Assembly: GCA_903870185.1 (NCBI GenBank)
Contig: CAIQCE010000087.1
Location: forward strand, 1 to 25,115
Length of the DNA stretch: 25,115 nucleotides
Direction: 5' to 3'
Source: an uncultured Gammaproteobacteria bacterium
GTDB lineage: Bacteria > Pseudomonadota > Gammaproteobacteria > Coxiellales > Coxiellaceae
Position 1 is the first letter of the stretch; every line of letters starts with the position of its first letter. Of this stretch, positions 7,893-16,365 are shown one piece after another. The position numbers and the translations under genes were made by a program. Below the pieces are notes generated by a model. It was given only the letters and a program-made list of their open reading frames with translations. It did not search any database and had not been told where the DNA came from.

Positions 7893-10829
7893 TTATGATT
7901 GAACTTGTAAATCCGTCGGTAAAGTTAAATCTCCCATCAATAACAAGCCCACTCCCGTCCCACTTTGAATTTTGATAGTAGGTGGTTTATTAAAGTTATT
8001 ACTCATAACCGTTCCATATTGTGTGCCAACGGAACCTAAACCAATCAAAACTTGTTGTGTAGGATTGAGATCTGTATGCGTCGTTGTACTTCCAAAAATC
8101 CCGCCTCCAGTACTTGTGCTACCCGAAGTCATCAATGCATTACCTATGCCTGAAAGGAAAGAAGAAGCAAACAGAGTCCCGTAACGCAGCATATAATGAT
8201 TATTCACTGAACCACTGACGGCTGTTCTTGCCGTATTAGGATCAATAGCTACGGCGTTGATGTTAACGGTCTTATGGTAATTGGTTAAGTTAATCGTTTT
8301 AAACGAAATCAATAAGGCTTTATTCACTCGTGTGAATTGCCCTAAGAGCGTAGCACCTGTTAAAGGTCCACTGACAATCCTGGCTAAGATCGGAGAAACC
8401 TCATCACTATCAACTGAAGTCATCAAGACCCCGAACATAATGGTTCCTGCTTTAATGACAGGTCCGTTCGCAGCTGCGTCAGCTCCACCAGCCGCCGCCC
8501 CACTTGCTCCACCTACAGAACCCGGTCCTGCTAAATTCTCAATAGCTTCTTGATAGGCCTGACTTGAACTGTCACTCCAGCCTGTTAAAAGTTGATTAGC
8601 CTGTCCAGCCATTTGTGCCTGTAAAGTTTGAACCATATTTTGTTGTTGCTGAAGTGAAGCTTGTCGAGCCTGCATCTCTTGTATTCGGGCCAATTGAGCC
8701 TGAGGTGAATTTTGATCAAAAGAAGGCAAACCTCCACTGGCTCCAAAATTGGGTCTTCCTACATGAGCGCCCTGAGGAAGCACTGATGAACCTAAACCTG
8801 CTGCTCCAAGCTCACCCTGGCTAAATCCGGCTTCTTTCAGTGAAGCTAAACTACAGCCTTGACTGCGAAGATCCGCAGCTGTAACTCCCTGAGTTCGAGC
8901 TAATTTTATATTCTCGACGCTACAAGCCTGTGAATTATTCAATCCATTCACTTCTGCATCACTGAAGCCAGCGGCTTTAAGGTGTTCTTTTGTAAACCCG
9001 GCATTATTTAAATCTTCGGAACTAAATGCTGCAGCCTTAAGTTGAGCTGCACTAAATCCAATATCCTTCAGATCACCTGAATTAAATCCTGCTGCTTTCA
9101 ATTGAGCTGCGCTGAACCCTGCATCTTTCAATTGCTTGGCGCTAAAGCCAGCGGCTTTGAGTTGTTCGGCGCTAAAACCCGCCGCTTTCAATTCTGCGGC
9201 TGTGAATCCTGCTGCTCGCATGGATTCTAAACTGCATCCTTGAGCACGTAATTCAGCAGGATTCACTTTACTTGCCCGAGCCTTTTGCAAAGCCTCAACA
9301 CTACAAGCTCCCGCCCCACCTGCACCAAAACCTATTTGTGACGGATTAAACCCGGCCCTGAGCAAATCACCTGAAGTATATCCTGCCGCTAATAACTGAG
9401 CAGGTGTAAAACCAGCCTTCTTAAGATCCGTTGCATTATATCCTGCTTGCTGTAATTCAGCTGCACTAAATCCTGCTCCCTTCAAATCAGTCGCACTGAA
9501 ACCAGCGGCTTTTAATTGCGCTGCATTAAAACCTGCAGCCTTCAAAGCTGCTGCATCAAAACCTGCATTTTTAAGATCTGAAGCACTGAATCCCGCATCT
9601 TTAAGATCTGATGCACTGAATCCTGCATTTTTAAGATCAGCCGCACTAAATCCCGCATTTTTAAGATCGGCCGCGCTGAATCCTGCATTTTTAAGATCGG
9701 CCGCGCTAAATCCAGCGGCTTTTAATTCAGCAGCGCTGAATCCAGCTGCTTTCAAATCAGCCGCACTAAATCCGGCGGCTCTTAATTCTGCAGCTGTAAA
9801 CCCAGCCGCTTTTAGAGCAGCCAAGCTGCAACCCTTATTGACTAAATCTGCCGCAGACCATCCCTGAGCCCGCGCTTTTTTCAAATTATCAATGCTGCAA
9901 GCCGCTTTAGCATTCAGTTGTGCTATTTCTTGCGCACTAACACCAGCAGCCTTTAATTCATCATCAGTAAAACCGGCATCTTTTAATGCTGCCGCACTGA
10001 AACTCACAGCCTTCAATTCGGCTGCACTAAATCCAGCCACCTTCAATTCATCGCCGCTGAATCCAGCAGCCTTTAATTCACTCGCACTAAACCCAGCTGC
10101 TTTTAAATCAGCCGCACTAAATCCAGCCGCCTTTAATTCATCAGCACTAAATCCAGCCGCCTTAAGATCAGCGGTACCAAAACCCGCTGCTCTTAATTGT
10201 GCTGCAGTAAATCCTGCCGCTTTAAGTTCTTTCGCACTAAATCCAGCATCTTTTAATTCAGCGGCTGCAAAACCAGCTGTTACTAAGTCAGCAAGAGTAA
10301 ATCCACAATCTCTAAGAGATTTAGCCGTAAAACCTGCTGCCTTCAAATCTGAAGCGGTATAGCCGGCTTCTTTCATAGGCGGACAACTACAAGCTTGGCA
10401 ACGCAATTCTTGAGCCCGAACACCCGACTCTCTCGCCAATTTTAAATTATCCACGGTACATGAACCAGGCGTGGGCTCAACGGTAATCCCATTAACATTC
10501 ATTGGACATGAACCGTCTTGTGCACCTTGGAACTGCTCTAAATTACCTATAAACGAAGGACGGGTAATCGTTGGAACAGAACTGGTACCTTCACTTTTAG
10601 CCTGTTTAACGAGTAATGCATTTTGTTGCTGCTGAGTTTTAACATAAAGCTCAGAAGGATCTCCCACTCCCGGAATCGACTTAATTGAAGGCGCAGATGA
10701 AACCGAAGCAGTACCTCCGCTAACACCGCCTTTTCGATGATGCATCCAGAAAGCAAGCGAGCCTCCCACAAGAACAAAGGCTACCAATAATACGAGTATG
10801 ACTCGAACTTTAGAATTTTCTACTGGCAT
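7893..10829 (-). CDS. icmE: DotG/IcmE, VirB10-like channel protein with decapeptide repeats
   Basis: DotG forms the central channel of the Dot/Icm core, spanning inner to outer membrane. This copy has 978 residues (1048 in L. pneumophila). One membrane helix lies at about residues 9-28, followed by a linker rich in Gln/Ser/Thr. Roughly residues 124-680 are an array of ten-residue repeats of the form AGFSAADLKA. It is interrupted by four headers, each with a Cys-X22-Cys pair starting at Cys124, Cys311, Cys509 and Cys636. A Gln-rich, probably coiled stretch follows. The C-terminal VirB10/TrbI domain (about 780-978) contains IKAGTIMFGVLMTSVDSD, ISFKTINL, VNINAVAIDP and a C-terminal GLLLMGDLTLP. 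Start: ATG with AGGATTG upstream, 3 nt after icmK. The repeat family is typical of DotG, and copy number varies between species. Confidence 0.96.
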   Translation of the reverse strand: MPVENSKVRVILVLLVAFVLVGGSLAFWMHHRKGGVSGGTASVSSAPSIKSIPGVGDPSELYVKTQQQQNALLVKQAKSEGTSSVPTITRPSFIGNLEQFQGAQDGSCPMNVNGITVEPTPGSCTVDNLKLARESGVRAQELRCQACSCPPMKEAGYTASDLKAAGFTAKSLRDCGFTLADLVTAGFAAAELKDAGFSAKELKAAGFTAAQLRAAGFGTADLKAAGFSADELKAAGFSAADLKAAGFSASELKAAGFSGDELKVAGFSAAELKAVSFSAAALKDAGFTDDELKAAGVSAQEIAQLNAKAACSIDNLKKARAQGWSAADLVNKGCSLAALKAAGFTAAELRAAGFSAADLKAAGFSAAELKAAGFSAADLKNAGFSAADLKNAGFSAADLKNAGFSASDLKDAGFSASDLKNAGFDAAALKAAGFNAAQLKAAGFSATDLKGAGFSAAELQQAGYNATDLKKAGFTPAQLLAAGYTSGDLLRAGFNPSQIGFGAGGAGACSVEALQKARASKVNPAELRAQGCSLESMRAAGFTAAELKAAGFSAEQLKAAGFSAKQLKDAGFSAAQLKAAGFNSGDLKDIGFSAAQLKAAAFSSEDLNNAGFTKEHLKAAGFSDAEVNGLNNSQACSVENIKLARTQGVTAADLRSQGCSLASLKEAGFSQGELGAAGLGSSVLPQGAHVGRPNFGASGGLPSFDQNSPQAQLARIQEMQARQASLQQQQNMVQTLQAQMAGQANQLLTGWSDSSSQAYQEAIENLAGPGSVGGASGAAAGGADAAANGPVIKAGTIMFGVLMTSVDSDEVSPILARIVSGPLTGATLLGQFTRVNKALLISFKTINLTNYHKTVNINAVAIDPNTARTAVSGSVNNHYMLRYGTLFASSFLSGIGNALMTSGSTSTGGGIFGSTTTHTDLNPTQQVLIGLGSVGTQYGTVMSNNFNKPPTIKIQSGTGVGLLLMGDLTLPTDLQVQS
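8795..10470 (-). repeat. Decapeptide-coding 30-bp repeat array inside icmE
   Basis: The array encodes AGF-(S/T)-A-x-(D/E/Q)-L-K-(A/D/N) units with a 30-bp DNA period. Most units have drifted at synonymous positions, but five consecutive copies at 9571-9720 remain almost identical. On the plus strand each begins TTAAGATC and ends with a tgaatcc/taaatcc-GCAT-like tail. This marks recent tandem expansion. Protein-level repeats are a known DotG feature. The near-identical DNA block is the part most prone to change in copy number. Confidence 0.92.
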
Positions 10830-10832
10830 AAA

Positions 10833-11972
10833 TTACAATCCTTGAATAGTCAGCTGTACCATTTTTCCTCTAGAAGAGGCTAAAACCACCGGAGTTTTTT
10901 GTATTTCATAAGCATTCATTCCATCACCGCTGGTCATAGATGAAATCCAGCTTGGTGAAAGCACGGTCAATCGTGTTCGTAAAAATAAATGCCCGTTTGC
11001 AGTCAACCAACCTTGGCACTCCCCACCTTCGACCTGTAAGTTTTTACTTCCAGCCGGAGGAATATTATTCAATACATTTAATAGCTGCGGATTCCCAGTG
11101 CCTGGCATATCTTGAACTGCCGGCATCGCATTTGGACCCATACTTGGGACTCGTAAATCCACCCGATAATCGACAGCTTGTTGGCCTGGTAACAATGTCA
11201 ACATCACAGGTGTATTTAAATCTTTTAAAATCACCGCTAAGTTACCCGATTTATATTCATTTAATGCCTGTACCAATAACGTATTACTTTTTTTATTCCA
11301 TTGGATATTAAAACCCTTAGGGTCTCCAAGGTCATAAGCTGAAATTGGCCAAGGTGCACCCGTAGTATCTAAAAATACCAAGGAAGTAATAAATCCTGCC
11401 GTTAAACGAATAGTCGGAGGAGTTGCCCCAGGTGATAAATTGACTACGATTGAGCTAGAAGTTGGCTTGGGTGGAGTGGTAGGAGAAGCTGCAGAAGCTC
11501 TACGACTTTGATCAAATAAGTAATGTAAAGTTTGAATTTGCTCTGGGGTCAAAGGCATTAATCCTTTAGCCGTATTGGAAAAAGCCTGATCAGCAATCGC
11601 ACTATTGGGGACAACAGGGTTCACCATTGGAATAATGGGTGATGGAGCAAGCGCTAATGCATTAGGATCAGGCAGCAAATTATCAGGAACTGCATTGCCC
11701 ACTGATGGGCGAATACGATCCGGTTGAGGTATCGATGGCTGAGACTGAGGAATGGAAGGAACACTCGCCATCCTGGGATTTTGTGTTGCAGGCAAATTAG
11801 CATTGAGTTGTGAATTCAAATTGACTTGAGCTGAGTTTGCGGAAAAAGCGCTGTCCAATACCCCATCATTATCTGCCCAGATATAAGTAGGCAAAAGACT
11901 TAAGCACAAAGCAAAACCACCCATTTTAATTTTTTTGATCAACTTCATGTCGTCATTCACCATTTTTATCAC
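10833..11972 (-). CDS. icmK: DotH/IcmK, outer-membrane core component
   Basis: DotH is exported to the periplasm and, with lipoproteins DotC and DotD, builds the outer-membrane ring of the Dot/Icm core (VirB9-like C-terminal domain). The frame gives 379 residues (360 in L. pneumophila). The GTG at 11972 has AGGA 4 nt upstream. An ATG at 11948 would start the evident signal peptide exactly (MKLIKKIKMGGFALCL, cleavage after YIWA) and gives 371 residues, so the start is unsettled. The mature N-terminus is Asn/Gln/Pro-rich. The C-terminal half has GFITSLVFLDTTGAPWPI, a beta-rich segment with LLPGQQAVDYRVDLRVP, and ends MVQLTIQGL. It lies between icmL and icmE as expected. Confidence 0.94.
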   Translation of the reverse strand: MIKMVNDDMKLIKKIKMGGFALCLSLLPTYIWADNDGVLDSAFSANSAQVNLNSQLNANLPATQNPRMASVPSIPQSQPSIPQPDRIRPSVGNAVPDNLLPDPNALALAPSPIIPMVNPVVPNSAIADQAFSNTAKGLMPLTPEQIQTLHYLFDQSRRASAASPTTPPKPTSSSIVVNLSPGATPPTIRLTAGFITSLVFLDTTGAPWPISAYDLGDPKGFNIQWNKKSNTLLVQALNEYKSGNLAVILKDLNTPVMLTLLPGQQAVDYRVDLRVPSMGPNAMPAVQDMPGTGNPQLLNVLNNIPPAGSKNLQVEGGECQGWLTANGHLFLRTRLTVLSPSWISSMTSGDGMNAYEIQKTPVVLASSRGKMVQLTIQGL

Positions 11973-11985
11973 TTAATCCTAATCA

Positions 11986-12708
11986 TTATCTCTGATTAAT
12001 ACCAGCAGATCCGCCTGTGTCCACAATAAAGTTATTAATGGCAATCCGATCTGGCGCTTGTGTAATCGGCATACGAACCACTACTACAGTGACAGTTGCC
12101 GGAATATTGAAAGTCTTTTGAGTACTCGAATAGGTAATCAGTATCGGAACTGAAATCTTCCATGCGTAACGACCTCCAATGATGGCATGCTCCAAAATCT
12201 GTGGAGCCCCTGTGATTGTAGCCCCAGAAACCATCTGCAATTGAACCAAAGTTTTCAAATTATTGGTACCCTGTAACGCATTAATAAACCATTTCCATCC
12301 ATCTGGAGTAAAGAAATCAGAAACAGACTGTAGCTGCTCTCGCCAATGCACATAATCCAAAGCAAAAGTTCTTTGAACAGCAGTTGATGTCCATTGTAAT
12401 AAAAATTCATTTGAAACAGCAGGGTCGCTCAAAGGGTGGATATTAATGATACGTCCATCATCTGCTGCCGCAAAATATTGAGAAGCTGGAGGATTCATCC
12501 ATTGATAAATAATGGCTGTGCTCAATGCACAATCGACTATAAACATTAATAAAAATGCTAATACTGCTCGACGATAATTGTCTCGATAAAAATCATTTCT
12601 CAATAAAATCAATTCTAACCCATTAGAGCTGGATTTTGATTCAAGCTCTGCAGGGCTCGGTACGAGTGTCTCACCACTAACTTGATTTTGATTTTCGCTT
12701 TGATCCAT
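11986..12708 (-). CDS. icmL: DotI/IcmL, VirB8-like inner-membrane protein
   Basis: DotI is a bitopic inner-membrane protein whose periplasmic domain resembles VirB8/TraM and forms part of the inner-membrane complex. Here it has 240 residues (212 in L. pneumophila), the excess being a Ser/Glu-rich N-terminus. It shows RNDFYRDNYRRA, a membrane helix near residues 48-68, then YFAAADDGRIINIHPLSDP, FALDYVHWREQL, FTPDGWKWF, GGRYAWKISVPILITY and DRIAINNFIVDT. All of these are near-identical to Legionella IcmL in my recollection of the family. Start ATG follows AGGGA. It is adjacent to a diverged full-length paralog at 12730-13356. Confidence 0.96.
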   Translation of the reverse strand: MDQSENQNQVSGETLVPSPAELESKSSSNGLELILLRNDFYRDNYRRAVLAFLLMFIVDCALSTAIIYQWMNPPASQYFAAADDGRIINIHPLSDPAVSNEFLLQWTSTAVQRTFALDYVHWREQLQSVSDFFTPDGWKWFINALQGTNNLKTLVQLQMVSGATITGAPQILEHAIIGGRYAWKISVPILITYSSTQKTFNIPATVTVVVVRMPITQAPDRIAINNFIVDTGGSAGINQR

Positions 12709-12729
12709 TTTTCCCTAAACCTCATTCCC

Positions 12730-13356
12730 TTACATGGGACTAGATACGCTAAAATTATTAATTTGAATCCCTTGCGCCGTATCCAAACTCGAGACTCGTT
12801 GAATAGACATGCTTACAATTAAATTCTGTTTTCGGTTTTCACTTGCACTAGTATAGGTCACCAACATTGGAAGCTGAACATTCCAAGTATATCGGCCATT
12901 AATAATTAACCTATCCACAACGATAGGCGGGCTTACTACTACCGCAGACAAGATCAATTTATTCGTTTGCAAAGAATTCATTACACCGGCTGAATTCATG
13001 GCATTCGTAAAAGCTTGCCAACCACCGTCTGTAAAATACACTGAAGCGGCATTCAGCTGAGATTGATAATTAACAAAGTCTAAATTATAAGCCACTCGCG
13101 CTGCAAAGCTCGCCCACTGAGTAACATAATTCGAAGTGACTGTAGGCTCACTCAAAGATTGCATTTCAATAATTCGCCCATTGGCCATGGTCGCATAGTA
13201 ACTAGGCTGGGGACGAATAAAATTCATATAAGTCAAAACAGCCGCTAAACAAAAGGCTATTAAAGATAGGCCTAATAGCGCTACTAACACCCGTCGGTAA
13301 TTATTCCGATAGAAGTTATTACGCTGTAAATTAGCCATGCTTCTTTCAGTCGCCAT
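12730..13356 (-). CDS. icmM: DotI-like paralog in the DotJ/IcmM position, full length
   Basis: At the place where L. pneumophila has the short IcmM/DotJ (94 residues, essentially the N-terminus and membrane helix), this gene encodes 208 residues. It keeps the whole VirB8-like periplasmic domain: RNNFYRNNYRRVL, helix about 26-48, YYATMANGRIIEMQSLSEP, a YNLDFVNYQSQL segment, FTDGGWQAF, INGRYTWNVQLPMLVTY and GIQINNFSV. It is an obvious paralog of the neighbouring icmL product. DotJ is known to be a DotI-related subunit of the same hetero-complex, so the symbol reflects position and ancestry. It could equally be called a second icmL, as annotated in Coxiella. Start ATG has GAGGGG upstream. Confidence 0.88.
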   Translation of the reverse strand: MATERSMANLQRNNFYRNNYRRVLVALLGLSLIAFCLAAVLTYMNFIRPQPSYYATMANGRIIEMQSLSEPTVTSNYVTQWASFAARVAYNLDFVNYQSQLNAASVYFTDGGWQAFTNAMNSAGVMNSLQTNKLILSAVVVSPPIVVDRLIINGRYTWNVQLPMLVTYTSASENRKQNLIVSMSIQRVSSLDTAQGIQINNFSVSSPM

Positions 13357-13427
13357 TCAAACCCCTCACATATGGGTTATTTTATTCAATTAATCGCCAA
13401 GTGTAGCAAATAAAATCCTAATTATCC

Positions 13428-13964
13428 TTAATCATAATAACTGACAGCAGGATAGTAACGAAAACTAATCACTATTCTTCGATTGGATGATGAACTACCA
13501 AAACTTTCTCGTTTGACTACAGGATAACCACTACCCCAACCTTTAGCCGTCAATAATCGAGTATCGATTCCATAATTCCAAAGGGTTTCACTCACCACTT
13601 CAGCCTGCTTCTGACTTAAGGCTTTCACATTGGGCACAGGCCAGTTGCTATAGGCATCTACTTTAACTGAAGTTAATCGATAAGTTCTTAATAGTGCCGC
13701 CAGCTTCTCTAAGCTGGTTGATAAATAGGATGTTGGATTGGCAGAATCATCTTTGAATAAGGCATCACTAGGCAAAGCAATCGTAACGGTTTCACCCACT
13801 GTAACGACTTCAACTCTAAGATTATGCAACTCCTCAATCAGCGTTTGCTGAGCCGTTAATGGAGTTTTAGGGGCACAAGCAGCTAATAGTGAGGCTAAAA
13901 AAAGCACCATGATAGGCTTAAATAAAAAATAGAAAGAATAACGCTGTTTTTGAAGAATTATCAT
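13428..13964 (-). CDS. icmN: DotK/IcmN, OmpA-like lipoprotein
   Basis: I start at the ATG at 13964 (178 residues), 31 nt after the icmO stop. The open frame extends into icmO without a better start. A lipoprotein signal is clear: basic N-terminus, hydrophobic segment, then lipobox LLAAC with Cys30. The C-terminal part has the OmpA-type peptidoglycan-binding pattern: VKVDAYSNWPVPN, ALSQKQAEVVSETLWNYGI, LTAKGWGSGYPV, then SNRRIVISF. DotK is an outer-membrane lipoprotein at the periphery of the Dot/Icm core, and in L. pneumophila it contributes but is partly dispensable. The gene position (icmO-icmN-icmM) matches Legionella. Confidence 0.92.
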   Translation of the reverse strand: MIILQKQRYSFYFLFKPIMVLFLASLLAACAPKTPLTAQQTLIEELHNLRVEVVTVGETVTIALPSDALFKDDSANPTSYLSTSLEKLAALLRTYRLTSVKVDAYSNWPVPNVKALSQKQAEVVSETLWNYGIDTRLLTAKGWGSGYPVVKRESFGSSSSNRRIVISFRYYPAVSYYD

Positions 13965-13995
13965 ATTTCTCTCATCATCCCTACTAAGAGTCAAT

Positions 13996-16365
13996 TTACT
14001 CAGCCGAATCAGGACTAGCAGCAGCCTGTTCTTTCTTAATTTGAATCGCTTCAATCAATCGTTCCACTCGATGTGATAACTCCTCAGCATCTATGCCAGG
14101 CTTCACTTCAGGTGGATAAAAAGTCCCCTTTTGCATATCCGTCACGACTTCCAGAGCGATATTAACAGCTTGCTGGCTTGTTTTGCCACATAGACGCTGC
14201 AAATATTCAATCTGATCACGAACTTCTGATCGATTCAAGAGCGATTTTCTGAAAGTCACTATGTCATCGGTGATAACGACTGTCTGCAAATGCTCATTAA
14301 AATTCATCGGCAAGAATATATCTAAATGATCAAAACCTTCAGCGGGATACTCTTCAACAGTTTCTTGAAAATCAGTATGTACAAAACTTTGCTGCTGAGC
14401 TTGCAAAGCTAAAATTGAATTATCGATGAAATTTTGTTGAGGTTGCTGATGAATAGAGGTAATTAAAGTTGAAATATCATCCTCTTCCATAGGGGCACCG
14501 AATAATGCTGCCTTGGAATTAACCGTTTTTTCAAACCGACTAAAGCTGTTAACCATTTTGATGACATCCGCATCTTGTGGTTTTTCAACTTTAATAAAGT
14601 GATTCAACCGTAAAGTTTTTACAGGCTGAGGGTTGGTATAAAATACCCGAGCTCGAACAATTTTAGATTTAAATAAGATATGCGCCTCACCTTCTCGCTG
14701 CTCCTTCAAATCAAGCAAATCGATTCTAGCACGTTTTTCTAGCTTAGCTGATTTAGAATCCGCATAATTACCGGTCAAACTTCCAGTATCCACTTGAAAA
14801 CTCTCGACTTGAGAAACGTAGGATTCACCTGCAGACTTCATGAAAAAGTCCCAAGTATCAATAGGATCTTCAAGCTTCATACAAATCTTAATATTCGTAT
14901 TCGCACCAATAGAAGCAGCCTCTTCTTTAGACGCTTTTTGGAAGGCTGGTAAATCTTGTCCTGCAAACACCACTGAGAAACCCAACGAACGGGCCTGTGC
15001 TGGCACCACTGCAAAGCCCTTCACTGCATAATAACCATATTCATCTAACACACAAAGGTAGGGGGTTTTAGAATTAGTAGGTTTACTTTGAATCAAATCG
15101 GCATATGAACCTTCAACGGCATTACCTAAACCAGAAGCCATCATCGCTTTTAAAGTGGCAATAATAACTTTACCTAGGTTCGATAATTCCTCAGGAGATT
15201 TTTCTAAGGCTGGCAATAATACAACCAATATTCGTCGATTTAAAACAACGTCTTTAAGATCCACTTCTGCCAAGGGAGTACGCATAATGTGACCATAGGT
15301 ATCGGCTAAAGAAGTAAATACCCGAGTTAACTGCATCGTAATAAAACCATGCTGCTCTAATACTTGAGAAACCTGCTTACCTTTTTTCTCCATATTATAA
15401 CCAGGGAGAGTCGACAAATAGTTCTTAATAGGCTCGCCAACTGTTTCAGGCAGTCCTTCTAAACTAATGGTATCTTGTCCATCGCGTATAAATGCCTTAT
15501 CAACCACCATTGCTTCGAGTCGATTTAAATGGAAATAGTTACGAATCGTATTGGCATCCAACAAAATATTACCTGCATCTCGCATCGCCACTAATATTTT
15601 CATCAATGCTTCTACGAATGCGATCGCACGACCTTTCCACATATCTCCATCAGAAGAGCCGGAAGCGGAATCCATCATACTCACGACTAACTGAGTCAAC
15701 ATACTGGAAGAACCACTGTTAAAAGGATTCAATGTATTAGACAAACGTTTTTCTTGAGGGCCAATAATATCTTTGGCACCCGTCATAAAGTTGATCAGTA
15801 ACATATCATCATCACGGCCCATGGAACGCACCATGGAGAAAATCTTGGCATAAAGTGAGTTATCGCCTTTACCATCCACATAGATAAATCCGCTAGATTG
15901 CATCAAGGCATTGTAGGACAAAGACACTAGAAATTCTGTTTTACCACTACCGGTTGAGCCAAAAATCAGGACGTGAGTTCTCATGTCCTCATTAGCAAAC
16001 CATAACTCATCCCCATTATTTTTTTCATTACCGAGGAAGTAAATACCTCTAGCTTTACTCGCTTTGGTTGTGCCAGGCCTGACATCATCATGATCCAACT
16101 TACCGGAACGCATTGGCATCCTAAAAGGCAAAGTGTTTTTTTGACAGGCGCTGTATATAAAACTACCAATGCTGATTAAGAAATAGATATCGCTTGCAGC
16201 CGGCAGCAGAACACCCGTAATACCAACGCAGACCAACCCAGCGGCGACTGCCTCAGGCTTTTTAAAGAAATCGACGACGCGTTGACCTATCGGCCGTGTA
16301 TCACGAAAGATCCGTTGTTGATTCTGCTCTTGATTAGAATTTAAGCCGCGCTGGACGTACGCCAT
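13996..16365 (-). CDS. icmO: DotL/IcmO, type IV coupling ATPase
   Basis: DotL is the VirD4-family coupling ATPase that receives effectors from adaptor proteins. It has 789 residues (783 in L. pneumophila). Two hydrophobic segments lie at about residues 38-74. Walker A is GSTGSGKT at residues 136-143 and Walker B is LCVLDEYGYY near residue 440. A conserved SLGFSVVFAGQDLPAFQKAS segment follows. The C-terminal tail (about 600-789) is the region that in Legionella binds DotN, IcmS/IcmW and LvgA. Here it is rich in acidic and Gln residues and contains RSEVRDQIEYLQRLCG. The gene starts inside the 3' end of icmP (25-bp overlap) with GAGGA upstream, implying coupled translation. Confidence 0.97.
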   Translation of the reverse strand: MAYVQRGLNSNQEQNQQRIFRDTRPIGQRVVDFFKKPEAVAAGLVCVGITGVLLPAASDIYFLISIGSFIYSACQKNTLPFRMPMRSGKLDHDDVRPGTTKASKARGIYFLGNEKNNGDELWFANEDMRTHVLIFGSTGSGKTEFLVSLSYNALMQSSGFIYVDGKGDNSLYAKIFSMVRSMGRDDDMLLINFMTGAKDIIGPQEKRLSNTLNPFNSGSSSMLTQLVVSMMDSASGSSDGDMWKGRAIAFVEALMKILVAMRDAGNILLDANTIRNYFHLNRLEAMVVDKAFIRDGQDTISLEGLPETVGEPIKNYLSTLPGYNMEKKGKQVSQVLEQHGFITMQLTRVFTSLADTYGHIMRTPLAEVDLKDVVLNRRILVVLLPALEKSPEELSNLGKVIIATLKAMMASGLGNAVEGSYADLIQSKPTNSKTPYLCVLDEYGYYAVKGFAVVPAQARSLGFSVVFAGQDLPAFQKASKEEAASIGANTNIKICMKLEDPIDTWDFFMKSAGESYVSQVESFQVDTGSLTGNYADSKSAKLEKRARIDLLDLKEQREGEAHILFKSKIVRARVFYTNPQPVKTLRLNHFIKVEKPQDADVIKMVNSFSRFEKTVNSKAALFGAPMEEDDISTLITSIHQQPQQNFIDNSILALQAQQQSFVHTDFQETVEEYPAEGFDHLDIFLPMNFNEHLQTVVITDDIVTFRKSLLNRSEVRDQIEYLQRLCGKTSQQAVNIALEVVTDMQKGTFYPPEVKPGIDAEELSHRVERLIEAIQIKKEQAAASPDSAE

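Noticed and set aside
9892..10362. Long plus-strand reading frame of 156 codons opposite icmE
   Set aside because: It is the mirror of the decapeptide repeats in icmE. Its Ala/Asn/Pro pattern follows from the repeat DNA, and no ribosome site is seen.
8795..10470. Regular 30-bp repeats resembling a CRISPR array
   Set aside because: There are no unique spacers. The units are contiguous, keep one reading frame and code for the known DotG decapeptide.
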